Part shown: positions 36,999-46,853 of the stretch, one piece after another
Layout: each line of letters starts with the position of its first letter
Position numbering within the stretch: position 1 is the stretch's first letter
NCBI GenBank assembly: GCA_019359175.1
Contig: JAHHHU010000010.1
Span: 62,001-126,000 of the forward strand
DNA from: Phormidium tanganyikae FI6-MK23
GTDB taxonomy: Bacteria; Cyanobacteriota; Cyanobacteriia; Leptolyngbyales; Leptolyngbyaceae
Length of the DNA stretch: 64,000 nucleotides
Direction: 5' to 3'
Notes under the pieces: model-generated
Told to the model about the DNA's origin: nothing
The model's input: only the letters and a program-made list of their open reading frames with translations
The model's database searches: none
Position numbers and translations under genes: made by a program

Positions 36999-38231
36999 AT
37001 GGCTGTTGATGTTCTGATTTTGTCGAATGCTCCCGGTGAATTGGCAACTTGGGTTAAGCCTACGGTTCGAGAACTGCGATCGCAGCTTGGTGATGAACCG
37101 CGAATTTCAGTGATGCTTTCTCCCTGTCCGAATGCGAGTGGACAAGAGGCGGAGATTGCTTTGAGTTATCCCGAAGTCGATCGCGTTCAGACGGCAGAGC
37201 ATTTTTTCGCATTTTTGCTGTGGGGAAAAACGGCGGACAATTGGGATTGGCACGATCGAGGTGTGGTGATTTTCCTCGGCGGGGACCAGTTTTTTCCGGT
37301 AGTGATTGGGCGACGACTGGGCTATCGCACCGTGATTTATGCGGAATGGGAAGCGCGATGGCATCGATGGATCGATCGTTTTGGCGTGATGCGATCGGAG
37401 ATTGTCGATCGCGCTCCGGCTCAGTTTAGACAGAAGATGAGCGTGATCGGGGATCTGATGGCAGAAGTGCAAACTCAGCAGGCGACCTGTTCATCGGAAG
37501 AATTGATCGGGTTGTTGCCGGGATCGAAGCCTGCGAAGTTAACTCAGGGCGTGCCGTTGATGATTGCGATCGCAGAACAGATTAAACGCGATCGTCCTCA
37601 AACGCGCTTTGTGATTCCCGTTGCGCCGACGTTGAATTTGGAGAACTTGGCGAAGTATGCTGATCCGTTAGAGAATCCGATTTTGCCGCTGATGGGGAAT
37701 GTCTCCGCGAAATTAGTGCAAGGCGATCGACCTTGTTTGGAAACAGAGAACGGATTGTCGATCGAGCTATGGCAATCTCAAACTGAGCGAGTTCCGGTTT
37801 ATGAATTGCTGTCTCAATGTCGATTGTGCTTAACCACAGTCGGCGCGAATACAGCGGAACTTGGATCGTTAGCGGTTCCGATGATTGTGTTACTACCAAC
37901 TCAGCAACTTGATGCAATGCGGGCTTGGGATGGATTGCCGGGATTGTTGGTGAATCTTCCGGGTGTGGGGTCGAGTCTTGCAAAAGTGATCAATTCAGCC
38001 ATGTTGAAACGGTTGGGTTTACTGGCATGGCCCAACATTTGGGCGAAAGAAATGATTGTTCCAGAACTGCTCGGAAAGTTGGAGCCGAAGGAAGTCGCAA
38101 AACTTACGATCGACTATCTCGAACATCCCGAAAAGCTAGAACAAATGTGCGAGCGACTCCGGCAAGTCCGAGGAGAACCGGGAGCCGCAAAAAAATTAGT
38201 GACAATCGTGGCTGAAGAACTATACCGCTAG
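36999..38231 (+). CDS. Lipid-A-disaccharide-synthase-related glycosyltransferase
   Basis: The 410-residue protein resembles a cyanobacterial LpxB-related group rather than true LpxB: LILSNAPGELATWVKPTV, VIFLGGDQFFPVVIGRRLGY, and the second half with LLPGSKPAKL and CRLCLTTVGANTAELGSL (the nucleotide-sugar-binding side). True lipid A synthesis cannot be claimed from this alone. It is a likely GT-B enzyme of membrane lipid or envelope glycan synthesis. Confidence 0.78.
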   Translation: MAVDVLILSNAPGELATWVKPTVRELRSQLGDEPRISVMLSPCPNASGQEAEIALSYPEVDRVQTAEHFFAFLLWGKTADNWDWHDRGVVIFLGGDQFFPVVIGRRLGYRTVIYAEWEARWHRWIDRFGVMRSEIVDRAPAQFRQKMSVIGDLMAEVQTQQATCSSEELIGLLPGSKPAKLTQGVPLMIAIAEQIKRDRPQTRFVIPVAPTLNLENLAKYADPLENPILPLMGNVSAKLVQGDRPCLETENGLSIELWQSQTERVPVYELLSQCRLCLTTVGANTAELGSLAVPMIVLLPTQQLDAMRAWDGLPGLLVNLPGVGSSLAKVINSAMLKRLGLLAWPNIWAKEMIVPELLGKLEPKEVAKLTIDYLEHPEKLEQMCERLRQVRGEPGAAKKLVTIVAEELYR

Positions 38232-38234
38232 CTT

Positions 38235-38774
38235 TCACTTACGATTTGCTCGATTTTTGATCACTCGTCCAGGACTGACAAAAGAGATTCCTTGATTGCC
38301 CCCGGTATTGATCATCACTGCCTCGATCGCAGGCGTAGAAACGTTCTGTTGAGCCACCCACTCGACGATAAAAGAAGCTCCTGCTCCTCCACTCACATCT
38401 TCTTGAGCAACGACAAAATCGGTTGCAGCTAATGCTCTGAGTTCGATCGGTTTGTCTAAATACTTCCGCACGATCTCGCCATTTGTATCGTAATAGTTTG
38501 CAGAAGTCACAATGATCGGCTGAGATAAATCAGTGTTGCGAACACTCATCGTTGCAGTCAAGTTCATCTTTCGACCAGGTTCCACCATGTAAATATGCGA
38601 ATAGATCGGAACATAAACCGTCTGACCTGCAACGATTTTTGTATTGTCGATCGTCACTGTTTTCAACTGCGGAACGGGGGCTTGTGATGCTTGCGGGGCT
38701 TGCGATGGAGCTTGTGATCCATTACAAGCGGTTAGAGCGATCGCAATCCAATAGAGCCATAAATATCGCTTCAT
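38235..38774 (-). CDS. DUF3124 lipoprotein
   Basis: A 179-residue protein with an N-terminal lipobox (IALTAC, cysteine acylated) and the DUF3124 body: YVPIYSHIYMVEPGRKMNLT, TMSVRNTDLSQPI and VEWVAQQ. Function unknown; located on the periplasmic face. Its start overlaps the AI-2E stop by 4 bases. Confidence 0.82.
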   Translation of the reverse strand: MKRYLWLYWIAIALTACNGSQAPSQAPQASQAPVPQLKTVTIDNTKIVAGQTVYVPIYSHIYMVEPGRKMNLTATMSVRNTDLSQPIIVTSANYYDTNGEIVRKYLDKPIELRALAATDFVVAQEDVSGGAGASFIVEWVAQQNVSTPAIEAVMINTGGNQGISFVSPGRVIKNRANRK

Positions 38775-39814
38775 TCAAGCTCATCCCTTTGCAAATCAAC
38801 AGTTTCTGTCGCCGTGTCCGAACTCGGTTGTATCCAAAGGGCAATCATACCTGCGATCGGAATCGAAAGAAAGACACCGAGCAATCCCGCAATTTGCTGA
38901 CCGACAAACAAGGCAAGAAAGAGCAGAACTGGATTCAACTCCAGCGCGTTACCCATTACTTTAGGATGAATATAGTTATCTTGAATTTGCATCAATACGA
39001 TCGAAACGATGAAAACTTTTAGCGCGACCTCGCCTCCCTGAGACGCAAAGACCAAAAAGGTGACAAGCAACACGCCAAGCGTCGCCCCGATTCCAGGAAT
39101 CGCATCAATCAATCCAATGATGATTGCTAAAACTAGCACATAGTTCACACCGAGCAATGGATAGATCAACAGCGTTGTCCCTGATAAAAACAGCATCAAC
39201 AGCAATTGACCCCGAATAAAGCCGAGAAAGCTTTTCTGAAATGTTCTAGCAAAGCGATCGCGTGAACGAATCGGAATGAGCTTCAAAAACATCCGCCACA
39301 GCTTTTCGCCATCAATCAGCATATATAGACTGATAACGATCCCAAAGATTCCAGTAAAAACGCTGGAAAAGAGATTTTGCACAATGCCTAAACCCGTCGC
39401 TAGGCTCGTTCTCAGGGTATCAATGACTCGACTCACATCCAATTGATTCAGAAAATCCTGAAACGGTAAGACATTCTGCTGATTGAGTGCGCCGCCGAGT
39501 TGAGTCAGTAAGGCTTGCCCCTGATTTAAAACCTGAAATCCAACCCCGATCGCTAATCCTGATAGTAAAACAATTGCACTAATAAAAGTAATCGCGATCG
39601 CTGCACCTCTCGGCGGATAGCGCGACAGCCACGCGACCGGATAATTTAACAATGCAGCGAAGATTCCGGCGGCGGTGAAAAGCGCGATCGTGCCATAAAA
39701 ATAGTTGATCAGTATCACTGTAATCCAACCGCAGCCGAATAATAGAATGAAGCGAACTAGCACAGAGTTACTTAACGTTTGCCATAGTTGGGATGAATGA
39801 GAGGATGGATGCAT
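38771..39814 (-). CDS. AI-2E family transporter (PerM-like)
   Basis: The polytopic protein of 347 residues (ATG 39814, MHPSSHSSQLWQTLS) has about seven hydrophobic helices and the C-terminal pattern IGLIDAIPGIGATLGVL and QDNYIHPKVMGNALELNPV, which marks the AI-2E/PerM family. Named for autoinducer-2 export, but many members are Na+/H+ antiporters or of unknown role. It lies 7 bases after the NmrA gene. Confidence 0.88.
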   Translation of the reverse strand: MHPSSHSSQLWQTLSNSVLVRFILLFGCGWITVILINYFYGTIALFTAAGIFAALLNYPVAWLSRYPPRGAAIAITFISAIVLLSGLAIGVGFQVLNQGQALLTQLGGALNQQNVLPFQDFLNQLDVSRVIDTLRTSLATGLGIVQNLFSSVFTGIFGIVISLYMLIDGEKLWRMFLKLIPIRSRDRFARTFQKSFLGFIRGQLLLMLFLSGTTLLIYPLLGVNYVLVLAIIIGLIDAIPGIGATLGVLLVTFLVFASQGGEVALKVFIVSIVLMQIQDNYIHPKVMGNALELNPVLLFLALFVGQQIAGLLGVFLSIPIAGMIALWIQPSSDTATETVDLQRDELE

Positions 39815-39821
39815 TGTAGTT

Positions 39822-40676
39822 TTACTGTGTTTTGAGCCATAGGTGGCGATGATCTTGAATGTAATCACGCAAACTACGGGATGAATGTCCTAGCAGGTTT
39901 GGTAGCGTATCATCTACGGTTTCTGCCTGTCCAAAGCGAAGTCCGACATGGAGAATCGTCAGAATCATGATTTGTTCTAGAGGCATTTTACGACGAAGCA
40001 GATGAAAACAATAGCTTGGAATACTCGCGGGCTGATGTGCGATCGCTCGACCCATCTCATCTGAGAGAATGCTTGCAACTTCATTGAACGAAAGCGCTTC
40101 GGCTCCAGTCATTGTATAAGTCTGAGCTTGGTGAGCAGTAGGCTCAATCAAGATATTCGCGGCAACTTCGCCAATGTCGCGGGTATCAATAAAGGCAACC
40201 CGACCCGTACCTGCAGGCAAAAAAACGCGATCGTCTTGAACAATGTCTTCTCGGTAAGCATCGCCTAAGTTCTGAGCAAAAAAACCAGGTCTAAGAATTG
40301 TCCAACCTTCAGAAGCCTGAGAAAGATGCTGCTCAACTGCGTAATGAGGCACGATCGGATTGTCTCCAGCACCCGCAACAGAGATAAAAACAATATGGCG
40401 CACTCCTTGCGATCGCGCGACATCTATCAAAGGGTTGAGCGTTTTTTTGGTGTTCGCGACGGCTGGAGGACGAAGCAGGAACATGGCATTACAGCCCTGC
40501 ACCGCTGATTGAAAGGTCGTAGCATCAAGAAAATTGAATGGAACTACCTCCATGTTGTCTTGAGCATTGATGGAATTTGGTGATCGTGAACCGATGCGAA
40601 ACGGAACTTGTCGAGCGCGGAGAGACTCGGCAATTGCGGTTCCAATGTTTCCAGAAGCTCCACTCACAAAAATCAT
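39822..40676 (-). CDS. NmrA-like NAD(P)-binding protein
   Basis: The 284-residue Rossmann protein starts MIFVSGASGNIGTAIAESLR with the GxxGxxG-type loop, and has HIVFISVAGAGDNP and GWTILRPGFFAQNL, typical of the atypical short-chain NmrA/HSCARG group. These sense redox state or reduce quinones. First gene of an apparent NmrA/AI-2E/DUF3124 operon. Confidence 0.85.
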   Translation of the reverse strand: MIFVSGASGNIGTAIAESLRARQVPFRIGSRSPNSINAQDNMEVVPFNFLDATTFQSAVQGCNAMFLLRPPAVANTKKTLNPLIDVARSQGVRHIVFISVAGAGDNPIVPHYAVEQHLSQASEGWTILRPGFFAQNLGDAYREDIVQDDRVFLPAGTGRVAFIDTRDIGEVAANILIEPTAHQAQTYTMTGAEALSFNEVASILSDEMGRAIAHQPASIPSYCFHLLRRKMPLEQIMILTILHVGLRFGQAETVDDTLPNLLGHSSRSLRDYIQDHRHLWLKTQ

Positions 40677-40853
40677 GGTTTGCTAATGTTCAAGATTGTT
40701 CCATTGCCTGAGCTTAAAGCATCTGAATCAATTGAACCATTGATGTAATAATCTTTAAGAACTACCAAAACCTGCAAGCGATGGCAAATCGTCATTGTAG
40801 AATCTGTGTATCTCGCTACAGCATTTGATTTGTATTTGAACATTTAGCCCTCT

Positions 40854-41456
40854 ATGTTTAATTTCCTCAGCTCTGAAGCTCCAGCCTCAACGCCTCAGCA
40901 GGTTGCTCGGTCGATGCGGTTGCTCGGTTGGCTCGGTTTCGGATTACAAGCCTTGTTGGGATTTATCCCGCTCATCGTGGTGATTGCGAATGTTTTATCA
41001 AGACCAGGACAACAACAAGCAGTGGCATTTTCTGGAGGGCTATGGTTAGCGATCGCTTGCTCGATTGTTCTTCTTTTCAGTATCTACTGGTGTTTTCGAT
41101 ATACATCACTAGCAAATAAGCTTGAGAGCCGGGATCAGCGTCCCGCAAAGGCTCAAGTGATTCGAGATCTGAAACTGGGACTGCTCGCTAACATTGGAAT
41201 TAGCGCGATTGCAGTGTCGATTGCATTAGTGCGAGTCGGGGAAATCACACTGAATATGTTGCGGCTTCCTCAAGGTGCGACTGTGGTTTCGCCTAGTCAA
41301 ATCGGAACTACGGTCGCGCAGGGATCAATGATCTCTCCCTCTAATATGATTGCGATTCAAGCGATGGTGAATTCGATCGCGGCTGGATTAGTCGGGATCA
41401 TCATCGCACTATTGTTGCTTTACCAAGTTGGAAAACATCGCAACTCGTATGATTAG
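40854..41456 (+). CDS. DUF3611 membrane protein
   Basis: The 200-residue protein has four hydrophobic helices (GFGLQALLGFIPLIVVIANV; LWLAIACSIVLLFSIYWCF; NIGISAIAVSIALV; IAAGLVGIIIALLLLYQ). The N-terminal APASTPQQVARSMRLLGWLG and QVIRDLKLGLLANIG match DUF3611, a cyanobacterial/plastid membrane family of unknown function. It heads the long plus-strand gene run. Confidence 0.85.
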   Translation: MFNFLSSEAPASTPQQVARSMRLLGWLGFGLQALLGFIPLIVVIANVLSRPGQQQAVAFSGGLWLAIACSIVLLFSIYWCFRYTSLANKLESRDQRPAKAQVIRDLKLGLLANIGISAIAVSIALVRVGEITLNMLRLPQGATVVSPSQIGTTVAQGSMISPSNMIAIQAMVNSIAAGLVGIIIALLLLYQVGKHRNSYD

Positions 41457-41641
41457 TACCTGAAGCGATGCGAAGTATTGGTGATGCAAAAGATGTGTAG
41501 AAATGTTCAAAACGATCGGTTTCATAGTTTCTTGCTCTAAGCTAAAGAACAATTTGTTAGACGATTTGTTAGTCTTTGAGCCGCTTCGATCAATCGATTT
41601 GTTTGCAAACGGATAAGTCCCTTTCAAACTGTGAGGCGCAT

Positions 41642-42217
41642 ATGAATGTGAATTTTCAACCTGATGTTGATATCCGAAAATCAACAGGCTGGGTGATTGC
41701 TCTAAGTATTGCTCTGATCGTTCTCGGTATATTAGCAATTCTGTTGCCAGGAATTGCTTCAGCATTTTTTACCTCTGTCATTGGGTGGATTACTTTAATT
41801 AGTGGCGGTGTAATGATCGTTCAGTCGTTTCAATCGAAGCCTGTTCGCGGGTTTTGGCTGAATTTGATCATTGGTATCTTTTACGCGATCGCAGGAATCT
41901 ACATTCTGTCGAACCTGGGATCTGCATTGCTAGCGCTAACCTTTGCGTTTGGTGTCCTATTCATTATTGAAGGAATTTATACCATCATCATGGCGTTTAC
42001 TCATCGAGCGGGGCATAGAATGTCTTGGCTGGTGGCGCTCAATGGAGTCGTAACTTTGATTCTCGGCATTATGGTGCTGAATCGATTTCCCTATAGTGCA
42101 ATATGGCTGATTGGTCTTTATGTAGGTATTAGCTTACTGATGAGTGGTACATCTTTGCTTGCTGCTGCTCTCACGCTTCGACGTGCTGCTTCTAATCATT
42201 CGTCGCTTGGCTCTTAA
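41642..42217 (+). CDS. hdeD: HdeD-family acid-resistance membrane protein
   Basis: The 191-residue protein has six hydrophobic helices and the internal repeat seen in HdeD: WVIALSIALIVLGILAILLP, later VALNGVVTLILGIMVLNRFP, with GWITLISGGVMIVQ. HdeD supports acid tolerance in enterobacteria; the role in cyanobacteria is not known. ATG 41642 is chosen; the frame is open from 41576 without a fitting N-terminus. Confidence 0.86.
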   Translation: MNVNFQPDVDIRKSTGWVIALSIALIVLGILAILLPGIASAFFTSVIGWITLISGGVMIVQSFQSKPVRGFWLNLIIGIFYAIAGIYILSNLGSALLALTFAFGVLFIIEGIYTIIMAFTHRAGHRMSWLVALNGVVTLILGIMVLNRFPYSAIWLIGLYVGISLLMSGTSLLAAALTLRRAASNHSSLGS

Positions 42218-42257
42218 CGTTGAGCGAATCGATCTGTAATTTTTCGAGATTCTGAAT

Positions 42258-45200
42258 ATGACTGAGCAGTTGCTCAAACTCCTCGGCAATTTGATTGGCG
42301 GCTCATTCGCACTCAGTCAGGAAGCCTTCCGCCTAGTGGTTAGCTTACTTGAAGGACAAAAGATCGCACTTTTGGTAGTTCTCGCGGTCGGGCTTTCACT
42401 CGCAATCGGGCAAAGCATCATTCTGTTTATCAATCAAGTGAAGCCGATTCGGTTTGTCTTTAGCTTGTTGCTAAATGCGATTTTGTTTGTCTTTGGCTTT
42501 TTGTTTCTCGTGTTTAGCACCTGGCTGATCGGTTTCCTGCCTGGATTTACGCGAATTCCGTGGAGCGAACTTGTCATAGCGTTGGGGTTGAGCTATGCAC
42601 CGTTACTGTTTAGTTTTCTCGGTGCTTTGCCTTACGTGGGTGAGCCGATTCTGAATCTATTATCAGTGTGGCATTTGCTGGCGATGGTGGCGGGAGTGAG
42701 CGCAGTCGCTCAAGTGGGCGGTGCGAGGGCTTTCACTTATGTGGCATTCGGTTGGTTTATGCTGCAACTGTTAAAGGGCACGATCGGACAACCGATCGCA
42801 AAACTAGGACGACGACTGACAGAGCAGGTTGCAGGCGTTGATGTGAGTGATCAGCGATCGCAGTTATCAGAAATCGCTCAGTCTGGTTTAGAAACGCGAT
42901 TAAACGATCAAGCAGAACACATTGCTTCAGAGTCACTGGCTCGATCTTCAAGTCAAATCGCATCCACTGCTCAAGCTTCCAGTGTTGCTGCGCTTCAGAT
43001 GCCATCTCAGCCCACACAGGCGATCTCAGTTCGGCTTGATCATTGGTTCCAAAAAGTCCCCCAAGTGCTTCGGTTGGGGTTCATTTCGCTAGGAATGCTG
43101 CTGTTATTTTTGACGATCGCACTATTGCTGCGTCCAATTCGCCTCGCTCTACTCGGTTGGTATGAAAATCTCCCGCGATTGATCCGGTGGGTGTTTGATC
43201 TCACTTGGGTAGGGGTGGTTACGCTTGTCTTTGCGGGACTGCTTGCACCTTTAGAAACATTAGGTTGGTGGGCAGGGTGGTATGGAGATGAAGTCGATAC
43301 TCGTCAAGTTTCGGCGGTTCAAACCGTCGATCGAGCGATCGCGAAGCTTCCGTCTCGCTATGTGGTTTATGTAGATGGAGTCGGTCAGTCAGGAGAAGCG
43401 TATACTCCTGATGTCGCAGATTTTTTGCAAGCGCTCCAGCCCGCTCTTCCTGAAGGTGTGGAGTTTTTGCAAGGCTTGATGCTGTATTCGGTTCGCAATC
43501 AGTCTCTCGTTAGCGATCGTCCTTTGTCGTGGGTTTGGCGGTTGGCGGATAAGATGCGGTGGGACAATCCTGCTGCGCTGTTAGGGCTTTTGGTGAATCT
43601 GCGGAATGCTTGGATTGTCGCTGTCTCTGCCGATAAACGCTATGGCCCGCTCTACAATCAGGGCATTGCTCAGGTGCTTTACAACGGGTTGGTAGAACGG
43701 GGATATCAGCCGGGGAGTCATGTCCCGATTACTTTGATTGGCTACAGTGGGGGCGCTCAGTTGTCGGTTGCGGCTGCACCTTACCTTCGACGAGTGTTGG
43801 GGGCAGACATTGAGGTGATTTCGCTCGGCGGTGTCATGAGCGCGAACAATAACTTTTTGAAGCTAGAGCATCTTTATCATTTGGTTGGGGATCAAGATGT
43901 GGTTGCGGGTTTAGGCCCTTTTCTATTTCCAGGACGACGAAAATGGTTTCCGCTGTCCTACTGGAATCGAGCCTTGCGAAAAGGTAAGATTAGCGAGGCT
44001 TCTTTAGGGGCAATGGGGCATCAGGTTCCGGGTGGGATCATGGATCCAAATGCGTTTTTGCCGGATGGAAAGAGCTACTTACAACATACGATCGCATTAA
44101 TTCTTTCAATCTTAGAAGGTCGCTTTCTCGTTGCTTCTCCGCCCCGCCCCAAGCAAATTAGTAACTATGAGCTTTATAAGCAAGCGGACTTTAACGATTA
44201 CACGAACTATCCTCTGAGTCAGACTGTTGATCCTCAATTTTATTGCCCGATCGCGCCTTGGATAGGTCGGTTGATTTTACCTCATTCTTCAGAGCGTCGT
44301 CAGGTTCGAGGCGTTTGGTTTGAGGTACACCATGCCGCCCCGAACTATGAATCACTGATCGGAAAGCGAGTATTGCTCCGATGGGCAAATGATCCCACTG
44401 TAAAACAATGGGTGCAAACAGTGACGCATGATGTTCATTTCAGCATTGATGCTGAGTATTCTAGCGAGTATGGCGGCGCGATTCATCCAGTTCGCCTCAA
44501 CCACTGGCAAAAGGTCGATCCGCTAGAATCGCTAGCAGGGGCACATCCGACAGATGATTTGATTGTGATGCTGGAAGGAGCGGTAGAGGTAGAAAAGTCA
44601 CATTCTTCTACAGCGCTCTACATTCGCGATCAACCCGTAGAAATTACTGGGCGTTACTATGGTTTAGTGCAATTCAAAGCTGCCATTCCAGACACCGATC
44701 GCTTTCAAGTTCAGCATTTCAACTCTGTTTCGCGTCGATTTGATTGCTCGATCGAGATTGTCCGCTTACCGCAAGTGCTGATGGATCAGAATCAAATCTA
44801 TCCATCCACAACGCGGAACCTTGAGCGATCGCCATTAAACGAAGCGGGATGGTACATTTACGGTGCTAAAGATGCTGCTGGAATCTTCGTGGTGCAGTCG
44901 ATCGCGCCTCGATCTCTGTTTCGTCTCCAGCCCGATCGCGTCGTATTTGGGAGCAAAACTTCTTACCGCTATGTTCGACAAGACTCTTGGGCAAATGTAG
45001 TCGAACAAAAAGGTAAAGCTTCATCTGTGTTGTGTGTGGGGCATCGTCAGCACGAAGACAATCAAACTGCGATCGATGATTGGAAGATTGGCGATCGCGC
45101 ATTGTTATTGCACGTTTACGGCGGCATCGGGGGCAACAAAAAAGAACCTGCTGCCTCAACCCCCCTATTTTTTGGTCACTTTTCTTATGGACTTGCAACC

Positions 45201-45929
45201 GTTGTTCTTGATCCCATTAGCAATGAGCGACGGTTTGAGATTCAATACTATCAAGTCTACAGTCAGAACACTGATGGGCTAACGACGGGAACCTTGCACT
45301 GGTCGCGGTACATGGGCGATCGACAATTCGGCTGGTTGGGGACTCGTCCAGTGTGCGATATTTTGATCAAATTTGAACCCTTCACAGGTGAATTTGACTT
45401 TAATGGCAATCGTCGATCGGCGTTGGATCGAATGCTGCATCACTTAGAAGCAATGACGGCTCGATATCGGATTGGCGACGGAACAGGCGGAACTTTTGTC
45501 GGCCCTGCGAACAATTGCGCTCAAGATTCTAACCAAGCTTTGTTTGCTAGCATTCGTTCTTTGTCGCAAGCGATCGACCAAAAAGAATCACTTCTGCAAA
45601 CTTGGATGGTGCAGCATCCCGATCAGGCAAAGCGATATCAGCAGCTTGTCGCGGTCAAAACCAAGCTTTATCGAAAGCTGCAACCGTTTGGTTCTCCCCG
45701 CGCGGATTGGGAAAGCAATGAGTTTAATCTCGGCACGACCTTGGAAGATGATCCGCTGCGAAATCTCTGGACGGGTTTGGGGAGTTGGCGAACTTTGTTG
45801 CCTCGAAAAGCGAGTGATTCGATTGTTGAAGTCTTTCTTCAGCATGGAGCATCTGTCTGGGTACTTCGCACAAATCAAGTTGGCGGCTATGATCCAGACA
45901 TCGCACCGATCGCACCGATGACTCTCTAA
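42258..45929 (+). CDS. 1223-residue membrane protein with two hydrolase-like signatures
   Basis: The protein has about six to seven hydrophobic helices in residues 30-350. A globular part follows with YVVYVDGVGQSGE and the nucleophile-elbow motif GYSGGAQ (S497), like a serine hydrolase (alpha/beta) fold. The C-terminal part has H974 in FFGHFSYG and C1087 in ANNCAQDSNQAL. That His-before-Cys order resembles permuted papain-like or LRAT-type hydrolases; similar ends are, as I recall, seen in large cyanobacterial CAAX-type proteins. No named family fits the whole. A role in membrane lipid or protein processing is inference. It lies 40 bases after hdeD and 3 bases before BrkB. Confidence 0.6.
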   Translation: MTEQLLKLLGNLIGGSFALSQEAFRLVVSLLEGQKIALLVVLAVGLSLAIGQSIILFINQVKPIRFVFSLLLNAILFVFGFLFLVFSTWLIGFLPGFTRIPWSELVIALGLSYAPLLFSFLGALPYVGEPILNLLSVWHLLAMVAGVSAVAQVGGARAFTYVAFGWFMLQLLKGTIGQPIAKLGRRLTEQVAGVDVSDQRSQLSEIAQSGLETRLNDQAEHIASESLARSSSQIASTAQASSVAALQMPSQPTQAISVRLDHWFQKVPQVLRLGFISLGMLLLFLTIALLLRPIRLALLGWYENLPRLIRWVFDLTWVGVVTLVFAGLLAPLETLGWWAGWYGDEVDTRQVSAVQTVDRAIAKLPSRYVVYVDGVGQSGEAYTPDVADFLQALQPALPEGVEFLQGLMLYSVRNQSLVSDRPLSWVWRLADKMRWDNPAALLGLLVNLRNAWIVAVSADKRYGPLYNQGIAQVLYNGLVERGYQPGSHVPITLIGYSGGAQLSVAAAPYLRRVLGADIEVISLGGVMSANNNFLKLEHLYHLVGDQDVVAGLGPFLFPGRRKWFPLSYWNRALRKGKISEASLGAMGHQVPGGIMDPNAFLPDGKSYLQHTIALILSILEGRFLVASPPRPKQISNYELYKQADFNDYTNYPLSQTVDPQFYCPIAPWIGRLILPHSSERRQVRGVWFEVHHAAPNYESLIGKRVLLRWANDPTVKQWVQTVTHDVHFSIDAEYSSEYGGAIHPVRLNHWQKVDPLESLAGAHPTDDLIVMLEGAVEVEKSHSSTALYIRDQPVEITGRYYGLVQFKAAIPDTDRFQVQHFNSVSRRFDCSIEIVRLPQVLMDQNQIYPSTTRNLERSPLNEAGWYIYGAKDAAGIFVVQSIAPRSLFRLQPDRVVFGSKTSYRYVRQDSWANVVEQKGKASSVLCVGHRQHEDNQTAIDDWKIGDRALLLHVYGGIGGNKKEPAASTPLFFGHFSYGLATVVLDPISNERRFEIQYYQVYSQNTDGLTTGTLHWSRYMGDRQFGWLGTRPVCDILIKFEPFTGEFDFNGNRRSALDRMLHHLEAMTARYRIGDGTGGTFVGPANNCAQDSNQALFASIRSLSQAIDQKESLLQTWMVQHPDQAKRYQQLVAVKTKLYRKLQPFGSPRADWESNEFNLGTTLEDDPLRNLWTGLGSWRTLLPRKASDSIVEVFLQHGASVWVLRTNQVGGYDPDIAPIAPMTL

Positions 45930-45932
45930 ACT

Positions 45933-46853
45933 ATGCTGCAATACATCCGGTCTAACATTCTTCCCTCGAAGCCCGCTCAACTCCTTATTCAAACCGGGAT
46001 GAAGTGGGATAAAGATGATTGTCCTGGAATGGCAGCCGCTTTGTCGTATTTTGCGCTGTTTTCACTGTTTCCATTGCTCTTAGTTCTTCTGAGTATTCTG
46101 GGTGCGTGGATTAGTCCTACTTCTGAAGCCTTTCGACAGATTCAAACGACGGTACAGCGATTTCTGCCGCCAGAAGTTCATGATTTGGTCAAAGATACGA
46201 TCGTTGCGCTCAATCAAAACAGTGTAGGGGCTGGAATTGTTGGATTTGGTTTGCTGCTCTGGGCGGCGAGTTCGGTGTTTGCGATTTTGAGAAACTCGGT
46301 GAATAAAATTTGGCGATCGCCAAATCGCGCTTCTCAAGTTGGCTCAGTTCCAAAGATGGTGATTTTTTTCATTCTGAACAAGCTGTTCTCTTTTGTACTG
46401 GTGCTAGGGACTTCGTTAGTCCTATTGTCTGCTTTGCTCTCCAGCATTGCGATTAAGACCATTTTGAAGCTCGTTGAAACATTCCAAGAAACGTTCTCCT
46501 TTATCCAAGTTGACGAACTGCAACTCAATCGAGGGCTTCAGGTCGGTTCGTCATTTTTGATTCTGTCTCTAACGATCTGTATTTTGTTCAAAGTTCTGCC
46601 TACAAGTTCTGTGAGTTGGGATGATGTCTGGATGGGTGCGCTTTTGACTGCGGCGCTGTTGGTCGGATTGCAACAATTAGTGAGTAATAGTGTGATCTCG
46701 ATCGGGAGCCATTTTCTTTCTTATGGTGCGGTTGGCAGCGTAATGATTCTGCTGCTGTGGATTTTTCTCACTTGCCAAATCTTTCTCTTTGGCTGTGTGT
46801 TTACCTATACTTATGCTCATCTGTTCGGCAGTCGTCGTCATCGAACCTCATGA
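45933..46853 (+). CDS. YihY/virulence factor BrkB family membrane protein
   Basis: The 306-residue protein has six hydrophobic helices and the family core KWDKDDCPGMAAALSYFALF and, later, FLILSLTICILFKVLPTSSV, SYGAVGSVMILLLWIFL. Function is unclear (once wrongly called RNase BN). Its start follows the large gene by 3 bases and its TGA overlaps the MFS start codon (ATGA). Confidence 0.88.
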   Translation: MLQYIRSNILPSKPAQLLIQTGMKWDKDDCPGMAAALSYFALFSLFPLLLVLLSILGAWISPTSEAFRQIQTTVQRFLPPEVHDLVKDTIVALNQNSVGAGIVGFGLLLWAASSVFAILRNSVNKIWRSPNRASQVGSVPKMVIFFILNKLFSFVLVLGTSLVLLSALLSSIAIKTILKLVETFQETFSFIQVDELQLNRGLQVGSSFLILSLTICILFKVLPTSSVSWDDVWMGALLTAALLVGLQQLVSNSVISIGSHFLSYGAVGSVMILLLWIFLTCQIFLFGCVFTYTYAHLFGSRRHRTS

